64,000 nucleotides of DNA from CAKRJP01 sp963597615. Lineage in GTDB: Bacteria > Bacillota > Clostridia > Lachnospirales > Lachnospiraceae. The stretch covers positions 1 through 64,000 of the forward strand of contig CAVBQS010000011.1 in the NCBI GenBank assembly GCA_963597615.1, in the 5' to 3' direction. The notes under the pieces were generated by a model, which was given only the letters and a program-made list of their open reading frames with translations, was not told where the DNA came from and did no database searches. Of this stretch, positions 1 through 7,302 are shown in pieces (position 1 is the stretch's first letter; every line of letters begins with the position of its first letter). The position numbers were made by a program, and so were the translations under genes.

Positions 1-84
1 CTCTGTTTTGTACAAATAAAGTTACTTGAATCCATTAGGGTTCTGAACAGTTACATTTTTTGAAAATTAAAGAGTTATAAAATT

Positions 85-1368
85 TTAGGCGTTATCCTTG
101 GATTCTTCCTCCTCTTTGGGTTCTGGTAAGTATAGGTGTACGCGCTCGATACGATTTTTGTCTAATTTTTCGACAATCATTTTAATGCCATCTTCTGTGG
201 TGAAAGAATCTCCAACCTCAGGAAGACGGTCCAGATGTTCGATGATAAATCCTCCAAGGGAGTCGTAATCTTCTGAGGAAAGCTTAAGATCAAGTTCATC
301 ATTTAAATCATCCAAGTTAATGGAAGCTTCCACTGTATACTCTAAGTCGTTGATCTTAGTGATAAATTCTTCTTCATTTTCATCATATTCATCATGAATC
401 TCACCAACAATCTCTTCCAAAATATCTTCCAAAGTAATAAGGCCGGAGGTCTCACCGTATTCATCCAGAACAATGGCAATATTAAGAGAAGCCTGGCGCA
501 TTTCCACTAAGAGTTCGGAAATATCCTTATATTCATAAGTAAAATAAGGCTCTCGCATAATGTCGCTGACATGAAAATCCCCGGTATTGGTATACAAAAG
601 CAGGTCCTTCATGTTAATGGTTCCGATTACATTGTCTGTAGTATCCTTATAAATAGGAAGTCTGGTGAATTTATCCTCTCTGAAAATTGCAATTAAATCT
701 TCGTAGCTGCTGTTTACATCTGCAAAGGTTACATGAACTCTAGGAACCATAACATCTTTAGCTTTTGCATCTCCTAAGTCGAATACATTGTAGATCATTT
801 CCTTTTCTTCGGATTCGATGACACCATCCTCATGACTGACATCCACAATGGTACGCAGTTCTCCCTCTGTCATGGACTTGTTGTTAGCATTAGGATCGAT
901 TCTTATTAGGAAGAATAATACCGATGACAAGCCATTAATGATAAAAATAAAAGGTGTCATTACCACAATAAATATATGTATAATCTTTGCATAAAGAAGG
1001 GAAATCTTTTCGGCATGAAGGGTAGCAAGGGTCTTTGGGGTAATCTCACCAAAGAGCAAAATCGCAACGGTTAATATAGCGCTGGCAATGGCCACCATAG
1101 AGCCTCCTAAATGGTAGGATAGGGTAGTGGTTAAGGATGCAGCGGATAAGTTCACAATATTATTGCCGATTAGGATTGCACTTAACATCTTAGATGAATC
1201 ATCTGTAATCTTAAGAACCACTTTGGCATTCTTGTTGCCTTCTTCAGCCAGATTACGGATTCGTATACGGTTTACAGTTGTCAGTGCAGTTTCTGCTGAT
1301 GAGAAAAATGCAGAAAGAGCTAATAAAATAATAAGTATAATTAATTGCGCGACGACACTCGAGTCCAC
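85..1368 (-). CDS. CNNM/CorC-type membrane protein with CBS pair (HlyC/CorC family)
   Basis: This is a 427-residue integral membrane protein. An N-terminal CNNM (DUF21) domain holds about four hydrophobic helices (roughly residues 5-27, 62-85, 92-110 and 128-152) and the family motif GEITPK near 107-112. A cytoplasmic CBS pair (about 205-320) and a CorC_HlyC domain (about 345-418) follow. The family is linked to magnesium or cobalt efflux and is often misannotated as hemolysin; substrate here is inferred. The start is GTG at 1366-1368, with AAAAGGAG about a dozen bases upstream on the minus strand. It diverges from murB. The C-terminus is acidic and lysine-rich. Confidence 0.9.
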   Translation of the reverse strand: MDSSVVAQLIILIILLALSAFFSSAETALTTVNRIRIRNLAEEGNKNAKVVLKITDDSSKMLSAILIGNNIVNLSAASLTTTLSYHLGGSMVAIASAILTVAILLFGEITPKTLATLHAEKISLLYAKIIHIFIVVMTPFIFIINGLSSVLFFLIRIDPNANNKSMTEGELRTIVDVSHEDGVIESEEKEMIYNVFDLGDAKAKDVMVPRVHVTFADVNSSYEDLIAIFREDKFTRLPIYKDTTDNVIGTINMKDLLLYTNTGDFHVSDIMREPYFTYEYKDISELLVEMRQASLNIAIVLDEYGETSGLITLEDILEEIVGEIHDEYDENEEEFITKINDLEYTVEASINLDDLNDELDLKLSSEDYDSLGGFIIEHLDRLPEVGDSFTTEDGIKMIVEKLDKNRIERVHLYLPEPKEEEESKDNA

Positions 1369-1407
1369 GGGAAAACATCACTCCTTTTTGAAAATTGTTT
1401 TTCCACC

Positions 1408-1436
1408 AATATACAGCATCTGTAGGAATTTTGCAA
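1408..1436 (-). promoter_or_regulatory. Sigma-70 type promoter for the CorC-type gene
   Basis: On the minus strand, TTGCAA (1431-1436) and TATATT (1408-1413) are separated by 17 bases. This places transcription start about 30 bases before the GTG start codon. Confidence 0.6.
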
Positions 1437-1443
1437 GAGTCCC

Positions 1444-1472
1444 TTGAGTTTGAAAAACACATAGTGTAACAT
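1444..1472 (+). promoter_or_regulatory. Sigma-70 type promoter for murB
   Basis: TTGAGT (1444-1449) and TAACAT (1467-1472) with a 17-base spacer lie just upstream of murB. They are back-to-back with the minus-strand promoter of the neighbouring gene. Confidence 0.5.
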
Positions 1473-1495
1473 GAAATATGTTGGGAGGATGAATT

Positions 1496-2407
1496 ATGGA
1501 CCAAAAATTTTTTGATAAATTAGCAAGCATTGTGACAGAAAAAAGAGTCTTGGTAGATGAGCCAATGAGCAAGCACACAACCTTTCGGGTAGGTGGCCCG
1601 GCAGACTGGTTTTTGATTCCGGAGACGGAGGAGGAAGTGGTAAAGTTGGTGGCCCTTTGCAAGGAAGAGGAGGTCCCTTATTATATAATAGGAAATGGAA
1701 GTAATTTGCTGGTATCTGATGCAGGATATAGGGGTGCAATTATTCAAATTGGCCGAAGAATGAGTGAAATTACTGTAGAAGGAACCGCTATAAGAGCCCA
1801 GGCTGGAGCTCTTTTGTCTGCCATTGGAAGTGAGGCTCTTAAGCATTCTTTGGGAGGATTTGAGTTTGCCGCCGGAATTCCTGGATGTCTGGGAGGGGCC
1901 TGTGTGATGAATGCAGGAGCCTACGGCGGAGAGATGAAAGATATCTTAAAGAGTGTGACAGTTTTAAATGCCCAGGGGCAGGTGGAAGAACTGCCGGCAA
2001 ACCAGTTGGAATTGGGATATCGCACCAGTTTGATCAACAAAAGAGGAGACATTGTTTTGGGGGCAAAGATTGAACTTGCACAAAAGGATTCTGAAGAAAT
2101 CAAGGCCTTAATGGAAGAGTTAAAGCAAAAACGAATGGAAAAACAGCCTTTAGAGTATCCAAGTGCAGGAAGTACTTTTAAGCGGCCAGAAGGATATTTT
2201 GCAGGAAAATTAATACAGGATGCAGGTCTTAAGGGCTTCCAGGTTGGAGGGGCCCAGGTTTCAGAAAAGCATTCCGGCTTTGTAATCAATAGGAACCATG
2301 CAAAGGCAGCAGATATTGATAGTCTCATGCGTCAGGTTTCAGAAAAAGTAGAAGAAAAATTTGGAGTGCCTTTGGAGGCAGAAGTAAAAAGACTGGGCCA
2401 GTTTTAA
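1496..2407 (+). CDS. murB: UDP-N-acetylenolpyruvoylglucosamine reductase
   Basis: MurB is the FAD- and NADPH-dependent enzyme that completes UDP-MurNAc synthesis for peptidoglycan in the cytoplasm. The 303-residue protein shows the FAD-binding motifs FRVGGPADWF, GNGSNLLVSD and GIPGCLGGACVMNAGAYGGE, the catalytic-serine segment PSAGSTFKRP and the C-terminal glutamate in PLEAEVK. Length and motifs fit the shorter Gram-positive class of MurB. The start ATG follows GGGAGGATG. It heads a run with rapZ, whiA and a Crh-like gene, with about 30 bases between murB and rapZ. Confidence 0.97.
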   Translation: MDQKFFDKLASIVTEKRVLVDEPMSKHTTFRVGGPADWFLIPETEEEVVKLVALCKEEEVPYYIIGNGSNLLVSDAGYRGAIIQIGRRMSEITVEGTAIRAQAGALLSAIGSEALKHSLGGFEFAAGIPGCLGGACVMNAGAYGGEMKDILKSVTVLNAQGQVEELPANQLELGYRTSLINKRGDIVLGAKIELAQKDSEEIKALMEELKQKRMEKQPLEYPSAGSTFKRPEGYFAGKLIQDAGLKGFQVGGAQVSEKHSGFVINRNHAKAADIDSLMRQVSEKVEEKFGVPLEAEVKRLGQF

Positions 2408-2438
2408 TTAGCTTTATAAATGGCAAAAGGAGGGGCTT

Positions 2439-3320
2439 ATGAGAATTGTCATAGTAACCGGAATGTCCGGAGCAGGAAAAAGTACAGCACTTAAGATGTT
2501 GGAGGATTTTGGATATTTTTGCGTGGACAATCTGCCTTTCCCTTTGATTCCAAAGATGGCAGAACTTCTTACGGTTCCTGGAGCTGAGACAGAAAAAGCG
2601 GCTCTTGGAATCGATATTCGGAGCAGTCATAGCTTTAAAGAACTTGAAAATATCCTGGATGATCTGGATGAAAAATCCATTAACTACGAAATCTTATTTT
2701 TGGAATCTTCCGATGATGCCTTGATTAAGCGTTACAAGGAAACTAGAAGGTATCATCCTTTATCGGGCCGGGATGGAAAGGTTGATGAGGGGATTCGAAA
2801 AGAACGACAGGAACTGGCATTTCTTAAAGAGCGGGCCAGCTATGTTTTGGATACCACTCACACCTTAACAAGAGAACTGCGTCAGGAACTGCAGAGCATT
2901 TTTGTGGAAAATAAAGAGTATCACAATCTATATGTCACCGTGGAGTCCTTTGGTTTTAAGTATGGAATACCTAAGGATGCCGACTTAGTCTTTGATGTAC
3001 GATTTCTTCCAAATCCCTACTATGTAGAAGGCCTTCGTCCCTTAACCGGAAATGACCATTCTGTAAGATCCTATGTTATGGAGGGTGGCTTGGCTGATGA
3101 ATTTCTTGAAAAATTAGAGGATATGGTAAAGTTTTTAATTCCTAATTATATTAAGGAAGGAAAAACTCAGCTGGTGATTGCTATTGGATGTACGGGTGGA
3201 AAACACCGATCCGTTACTTTGGCAAACGCCCTGTATGAACACTTGAAGGATGGTGCGGATTATGGAATCCGCATTGAACACTGCGATATTGGAAAGGATG
3301 CCATTACCAAGGCAAAGTAG
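2439..3320 (+). CDS. rapZ: RapZ/YvcJ-type nucleotide-binding regulator
   Basis: This 293-residue protein belongs to the RapZ (YvcJ) family. It has an N-terminal P-loop NTPase with Walker A GMSGAGKST near residues 8-16 and a C-terminal domain with GCTGGKHRSV. In E. coli RapZ is an RNase adaptor controlling GlmZ; in Bacillus YvcJ hydrolyses nucleotides and affects competence, so the exact role here is open. AAAAGGAGG precedes the ATG. Its position between murB and whiA matches the conserved Firmicutes arrangement, except that yvcK, which normally separates rapZ and whiA, is missing. Confidence 0.95.
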   Translation: MRIVIVTGMSGAGKSTALKMLEDFGYFCVDNLPFPLIPKMAELLTVPGAETEKAALGIDIRSSHSFKELENILDDLDEKSINYEILFLESSDDALIKRYKETRRYHPLSGRDGKVDEGIRKERQELAFLKERASYVLDTTHTLTRELRQELQSIFVENKEYHNLYVTVESFGFKYGIPKDADLVFDVRFLPNPYYVEGLRPLTGNDHSVRSYVMEGGLADEFLEKLEDMVKFLIPNYIKEGKTQLVIAIGCTGGKHRSVTLANALYEHLKDGADYGIRIEHCDIGKDAITKAK

Positions 3321-3351
3321 AAAATGGACAGTAGTTATAGAAGGAGTACAT

Positions 3352-4230
3352 ATGTCATTTTCGAGACAGATTAAAGAGGAACTGGCAAGACAAGAGAAGG
3401 AAGCCAGGCATTGTAACTTGGCGGAATTATCCGCATTCATAAGGATGTCTGGGGAAATAAAGCAGGTTAGGGATACCTATTGTATTCGTTTTCATACAGA
3501 AAACCTTGCAGTTGCAAGAAAATGCTTTACATTACTGAGAAAAACATTTAATATAAAGGCTGATATTGCAGCGCGTAGGCATATGCCAAAAGACAACGCC
3601 AGCTACGATATTTATGGACAAGGACCGGAACTGATAGCCATACGGAATGCGTCCCTGCAGTCTTCTTGTTGTAAGAGATCCTACCTTCGGGGAGCTTTTC
3701 TTACATCTGGATCCATGAGCGATCCCAACAAGTCTTATCATTTCGAAATTGTATGTGATGAGGCGCCATTGGCAGAACAATTAAAGGAACTCATGATGAG
3801 TTTCGGGTTGGATGGGAAAGTAGTGGAGCGTAAGCAACACTACGTTGTTTATTTGAAGGAAGGCTCTCAGATCGTAGATGTACTCAATGTTATGGAAGCC
3901 CATGTGGCCCTTATGGAATTTGAGAATGTCCGGATTATGAAGGACATGCGAAATAGTGTCAACCGTAAGGTGAACTGTGAGACTGCCAATATCAACAAAA
4001 CAGTGTCAGCTGCTGTAAAGCAGACGGAGGATATTAAATATATTCAGGACACCAATGGCTTAGATAAGCTGCCGGAAGGTTTGAAGGATGTTGCCCTTAC
4101 ACGTCTTGCTTACCCGGATGCAACTTTGAAAGAACTAGGAGAGCTTCTAGAACACCCTATAGGGAAATCAGGAGTGAACCATAGATTGCGTAAGTTGAGT
4201 GAAATCGCTGAAAAGTTAAGGGATAGGTAG
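3352..4230 (+). CDS. whiA: WhiA family DNA-binding protein
   Basis: WhiA is a DNA-binding protein with a degenerate LAGLIDADG homing-endonuclease fold and a C-terminal helix-turn-helix. It acts in sporulation in Streptomyces and in cell division and chromosome segregation in Bacillus. The 292-residue product has the LAGLIDADG-like segment YLRGAFLTSGSMSDP and the C-terminal HTH with TLKELGELLEH and GKSGVNHRLRKL. I chose ATG 3352 because AAGGAG (3341-3346) sits just upstream and MSFSRQIKEEL is the typical family start; an upstream in-frame extension overlaps rapZ. A Crh-like gene follows 16 bases downstream. Confidence 0.95.
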   Translation: MSFSRQIKEELARQEKEARHCNLAELSAFIRMSGEIKQVRDTYCIRFHTENLAVARKCFTLLRKTFNIKADIAARRHMPKDNASYDIYGQGPELIAIRNASLQSSCCKRSYLRGAFLTSGSMSDPNKSYHFEIVCDEAPLAEQLKELMMSFGLDGKVVERKQHYVVYLKEGSQIVDVLNVMEAHVALMEFENVRIMKDMRNSVNRKVNCETANINKTVSAAVKQTEDIKYIQDTNGLDKLPEGLKDVALTRLAYPDATLKELGELLEHPIGKSGVNHRLRKLSEIAEKLRDR

Positions 4231-4246
4231 GGAGGAACGCTTTGGT

Positions 4247-4501
4247 ATGATTACAAAACCAGTAACAATCCAGAATAATATGGAGATGGAAGATCGACCA
4301 ATTGCACATCTGGTACAGGAAGCAAGTCAGTATCAGAGTCAGGTATTTATTATGATGGAAGATAAGAAGATCAACGCAAAGAGCATCATGGGTATGATGT
4401 CCCTTCGTTTACAAAAGGGAGAGAACGTTGAGGTGATCGCTGACGGATCAGACGAGAAGGATGCGGTTGCAGGAATCGAAAGTTTTTTGTGTGCAAGATA
4501 G
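4247..4501 (+). CDS. Crh-like HPr-family protein with Glu at position 15
   Basis: This 84-residue protein aligns along its length with HPr. The phosphorylatable serine is kept at position 46 (AKSIMG), as are Arg17 and Pro18, but the active-site His15 is replaced by Glu. Bacillus Crh has Gln15 and also cannot transfer PEP-derived phosphate; it acts only through Ser46 phosphorylation by HPr kinase, as a CcpA cofactor. Location directly after whiA matches crh in Bacillus. I infer a regulatory rather than sugar-transport role. GGGAGG lies about 11 bases before the ATG. Confidence 0.85.
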   Translation: MITKPVTIQNNMEMEDRPIAHLVQEASQYQSQVFIMMEDKKINAKSIMGMMSLRLQKGENVEVIADGSDEKDAVAGIESFLCAR

Positions 4502-4568
4502 GAGGTTTGCAGTAAGAAACTTTTTGGAATGCTATAGTAGAACATAATTGAAGATGAAAAGTTAAGAG

Positions 4569-4600
4569 AAAAGGCATATGTGTTACATATGTCTTTTGTT
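4569..4600 (+). terminator. AT-rich intrinsic terminator after the Crh-like gene
   Basis: Arms 4569-4581 and 4585-4597 pair over 13 bases (one G-U) around a 3-base loop, and the stem ends in a U-run. Confidence 0.65.
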
Positions 4601-4661
4601 GACTATAAGATGTTAAAAAATAGACACATAGTCGCATAAAAGTGTGTTAGAGGTGAATGCT

Positions 4662-5618
4662 ATGAAACGAATGCTTTTTATATTTAATCCCCATGCCGGC
4701 AAGGAAATTTTAAAGCCCCAGTTATCAGAAGTTTTGGATATTTTTGTAAAAGGTGGCTATGAGGTAGTGGCTCATCCTACCCAAGGGTATCAGGATGCCT
4801 ATCGAAAGATCTTAGATTATGATCCCTCTATGTATGACATGATCGTATGCAGTGGTGGAGACGGAACTATAGACGAGATTGTCAGCGGAATGATGGAGAG
4901 AGCACCTGAAGATCGAAGACCAGTAAGTTATATTCCGGCAGGTACCACTAACGATTTTGCTTGTAGCTTACATATTCCGAGAAATGTTTTAAAAGCAGCA
5001 GACAATGCAGTTCATGGAGCCGGCTTTGGCTGCGATGTGGGCCAGTTTAATGACACCTATTTCGCTTACATTGCTGCCTTTGGACTTTTTACCGATGTTT
5101 CTTATGAAACTACCCAGGAGATGAAAAATGTTTTGGGACATTTGGCCTATGTCTTAGAAGGAACCAAGCGTTTGTTTAATATCCCTTCTTATAAAATTAA
5201 AGTTACCCATGATGGCAAAACCATAGAGGATGAGTTTATTTATGGAATGGTTACCAATTCTAAGTCGGTAGGTGGATTCCGTAACATGATTGGAAAGAAT
5301 GTGACTTTTGATGATGGACTTTTTGAAGTGACCCTAATCCGCACACCTAAAAATCCTTTGGAACTTCAGGAAATTGTGGCAGCACTTTTGGTGGAACAGG
5401 CAGATACTAAGCATATGTATACCTTCCGAACAGGACATATCACTTTTGAGTCGGTAGAAGAAATCCCATGGACCCTAGACGGGGAATTCGGTGGATCTCA
5501 TGATGAGGTGGAGATTAATAATCTAAAGCAGCAACTGCAGATTATGGTGCCAAAAAAACATCTGAAAGATGTCAGTGGAGAGTACCGTAAAAATATGGAA
5601 CTATCTAGTCGGAAATAA
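4662..5618 (+). CDS. Diacylglycerol/lipid kinase family protein
   Basis: A 318-residue lipid kinase of the DagK/YegS type, transferring phosphate from ATP to diacylglycerol or a related lipid at the inner membrane face. The nucleotide-binding motif SGGDGTIDEI and the following PAGTTNDFA are clear. The N-terminus MKRMLFIFNPHAG is the usual family opening. The chosen ATG 4662 has AGAGGTGAA upstream, better placed than an upstream in-frame GTG at 4644. It stands alone between a terminator and a tRNA promoter. Its substrate cannot be told from sequence. Confidence 0.88.
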   Translation: MKRMLFIFNPHAGKEILKPQLSEVLDIFVKGGYEVVAHPTQGYQDAYRKILDYDPSMYDMIVCSGGDGTIDEIVSGMMERAPEDRRPVSYIPAGTTNDFACSLHIPRNVLKAADNAVHGAGFGCDVGQFNDTYFAYIAAFGLFTDVSYETTQEMKNVLGHLAYVLEGTKRLFNIPSYKIKVTHDGKTIEDEFIYGMVTNSKSVGGFRNMIGKNVTFDDGLFEVTLIRTPKNPLELQEIVAALLVEQADTKHMYTFRTGHITFESVEEIPWTLDGEFGGSHDEVEINNLKQQLQIMVPKKHLKDVSGEYRKNMELSSRK

Positions 5619-5686
5619 GATCAATTGTGGTTTTTATAAGCCTAATTTTTTGATTTGAAAAAATATTAAAAAAATTGAAAAAACAC

Positions 5687-5715
5687 TTGCAATTTAAAAA
5701 TAACCTTGCTATACT
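5687..5715 (+). promoter_or_regulatory. Strong promoter for tRNA-Glu
   Basis: TTGCAA (5687-5692) and TATACT (5710-5715) with a 17-base spacer lie about 43 bases before the mature tRNA 5' end. Confidence 0.75.
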
Positions 5716-5758
5716 ATGCAAGTACGATGCGCAAGGGCGTAACGCACAAGGTTATTTT

Positions 5759-5830
5759 GGCTCCGTGGTCAAGCGGTCAAGACGCTAGCCTCTCACGCTG
5801 GAATCAGGGGTTCGATTCCCCTCGGAGTCA
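5759..5830 (+). tRNA. tRNA-Glu (anticodon CTC)
   Basis: A 72-base cloverleaf. The acceptor GGCTCCG pairs with CGGAGTC, and anticodon stem CTAGC/GCTGG encloses loop CTCTCAC, giving anticodon CTC (codon GAG). The T arm is GGGGTTCGATTCCCC and the discriminator is A. The CCA end is not encoded. Confidence 0.95.
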
Positions 5831-5836
5831 CTTTTG

Positions 5837-5866
5837 AGAGATCCTTATTTGAAGGGTCTCTTTTTT
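5837..5866 (+). terminator. Terminator of tRNA-Glu
   Basis: AGAGATCC pairs with GGGTCTCT (one G-U), followed by six more T residues, directly downstream of the tRNA. Confidence 0.85.
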
Positions 5867-6028
5867 GTTGTGTAGGTAACTTTATGTTTTGAAAGATATA
5901 TTTTTAATGCTTGGAATGGAAACGGCGATAGTTAAGGAAAAGGCCTTGAGAGAATGTACTAGAATTTGTACAAAAATAAAATGGGATAAAAGGCTACATT
6001 CGCAATAGTGACGAAAAATTCTTTATTC

Positions 6029-6057
6029 TTGAGTTTTAAAGGGAAGTAAGATATAAT
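6029..6057 (+). promoter_or_regulatory. Promoter of fba
   Basis: TTGAGT (6029-6034), a 17-base spacer and a consensus TATAAT (6052-6057) precede the aldolase gene. I see nothing else notable between the tRNA-Glu terminator and this promoter. Confidence 0.75.
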
Positions 6058-6107
6058 TAGGGCGTGTTAAAAATTAGCCAAAAGTATAAAGAAAGAAGGT
6101 ATTAGTT

Positions 6108-7076
6108 ATGGGATTGGTTACAACAACCGAGATGTTTAAAAAAGCCTATGACGGCGGATACGCTATCGGAGCATTTAACGTTAACAACATGGAGATTGTT
6201 CAGGGTATTACAGAAGCAGCAGGAGAGCTGAACAGCCCTGTTATTCTTCAGGTATCTAAGGGAGCGCGTGCTTACGCTAACCATACATATCTTGTAAAGT
6301 TAGTAGAAGCTGCTGTTCAGGAGAATCCAGATATTCCGATCGCTCTTCACTTAGATCACGGTGATAGCTTCGAGTTATGTAAGAGCTGTATCGATGGTGG
6401 ATTTACATCTGTTATGATCGATGCATCTTCTAAGTCATTTGAAGACAATATTGCACTTACAAAGCAGGTAGTAGAGTATGCTCACGCTCACGGAGTTGTA
6501 GTAGAGGCAGAGCTTGGAACACTTGCAGGTGTAGAGGATGAAGTTGTTGTAGAAGCTGGTAATGAGAGCTATACACGTCCGGAAGAAGTAGAAGAGTTCG
6601 TTACAAGAACAGGATGTGATTCCCTTGCAATTGCTATCGGAACATCTCATGGCGCATATAAATTTACAGCTGCTCAGTGCACAAGAAATGCTGATGGAAT
6701 CTTAGTACCACCTCCGCTTCGTTTTGACGTTCTTGAGGAGTGCACAAAGAGACTTCCAGGATTCCCAATTGTACTTCACGGATCATCTTCCGTTCCACAG
6801 GAATTCGTTAAGATGGTTAACCAGTATGGTGGAAATATGCCAGATGCTATTGGTATTCCAGAGGATGAACTTCGTCGTGCAGCAACAATGTCTGTATGCA
6901 AGATCAACATCGACTCAGATATCCGTCTTGCTATGACAGGAAACATCCGTAAGTACTTTGCTGAGCACCCAGATCACTTCGATCCACGTCAGTATCTGAA
7001 ACCAGCTCGTCAGGCTGTTAAGGATATGGTTGCTCACAAGATTACTAACGTTCTTGGAAGTAACGGAAAGGCTTAA
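6108..7076 (+). CDS. fba: Class II fructose-1,6-bisphosphate aldolase
   Basis: A zinc-dependent aldolase that cleaves fructose-1,6-bisphosphate to glyceraldehyde-3-phosphate and dihydroxyacetone phosphate in glycolysis and runs in reverse in gluconeogenesis. The 322 residues contain the class II hallmarks: HLDHGDSFE (metal and catalytic Asp region), EAELGTLAG, AIAIGTSHGAYKF and the phosphate-binding LHGSSSVP. The gene is monocistronic with its own promoter and uses a narrow codon set (for example many GTT, GCT and CTT codons), as expected of a highly expressed gene. AGAAGG precedes the ATG. Confidence 0.97.
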   Translation: MGLVTTTEMFKKAYDGGYAIGAFNVNNMEIVQGITEAAGELNSPVILQVSKGARAYANHTYLVKLVEAAVQENPDIPIALHLDHGDSFELCKSCIDGGFTSVMIDASSKSFEDNIALTKQVVEYAHAHGVVVEAELGTLAGVEDEVVVEAGNESYTRPEEVEEFVTRTGCDSLAIAIGTSHGAYKFTAAQCTRNADGILVPPPLRFDVLEECTKRLPGFPIVLHGSSSVPQEFVKMVNQYGGNMPDAIGIPEDELRRAATMSVCKINIDSDIRLAMTGNIRKYFAEHPDHFDPRQYLKPARQAVKDMVAHKITNVLGSNGKA

Positions 7077-7111
7077 TTGTTAGTAGATTCACAAAAGGTT
7101 TTATTTTATAC

Positions 7112-7140
7112 TTGCCTTTTTAAATCGATTGCGTTATACT
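7112..7140 (+). promoter_or_regulatory. Upstream promoter (P1) of the glnN leader
   Basis: TTGCCT (7112-7117) and TATACT (7135-7140) with a 17-base spacer. A transcript from here would run at once into the terminator-like hairpin at 7154-7208. Confidence 0.7.
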
Positions 7141-7153
7141 AACGGGCATAAAG

Positions 7154-7208
7154 AAGAACAAAGGCGTTCCCACTCTTTAAGGGGTGGAGACGCCTTTTTT
7201 GTTCTTTT
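7154..7208 (+). terminator. Strong terminator hairpin, possible attenuator or end of a short RNA
   Basis: Left arm AAGAACAAAGGCGT pairs with right arm ACGCCTTTTTTGTTCTT; an inner stem CCACTC/GGGTGG caps it and a U-run lies within the right arm. It may end fba transcripts, but it also begins only about 14 bases after the P1 -10 box, so it can act as an attenuator for glnN or end a short RNA of about 55-60 bases. Confidence 0.8.
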
Positions 7209-7230
7209 ATACATACTGTATTTTTTACAG

Positions 7231-7259
7231 TTATCATTACACAACTCTTATGCTATAAT
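7231..7259 (+). promoter_or_regulatory. Proximal promoter (P2) of glnN
   Basis: TTATCA (7231-7236), a 17-base spacer and a consensus TATAAT (7254-7259) lie after the leader terminator and 43 bases before the glnN start codon. Confidence 0.65.
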
Positions 7260-7302
7260 GAGAGACAAAATTGAATCATATTCAGAAAAGGAGCAGCATA
7301 TA

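Noticed and set aside
7154..7208. ANTAR-protein hexaloop site in the glnN leader
   Set aside because: The inner loop reads TTTAAG, not the AxxGxx pattern, and there is no second hexaloop hairpin.
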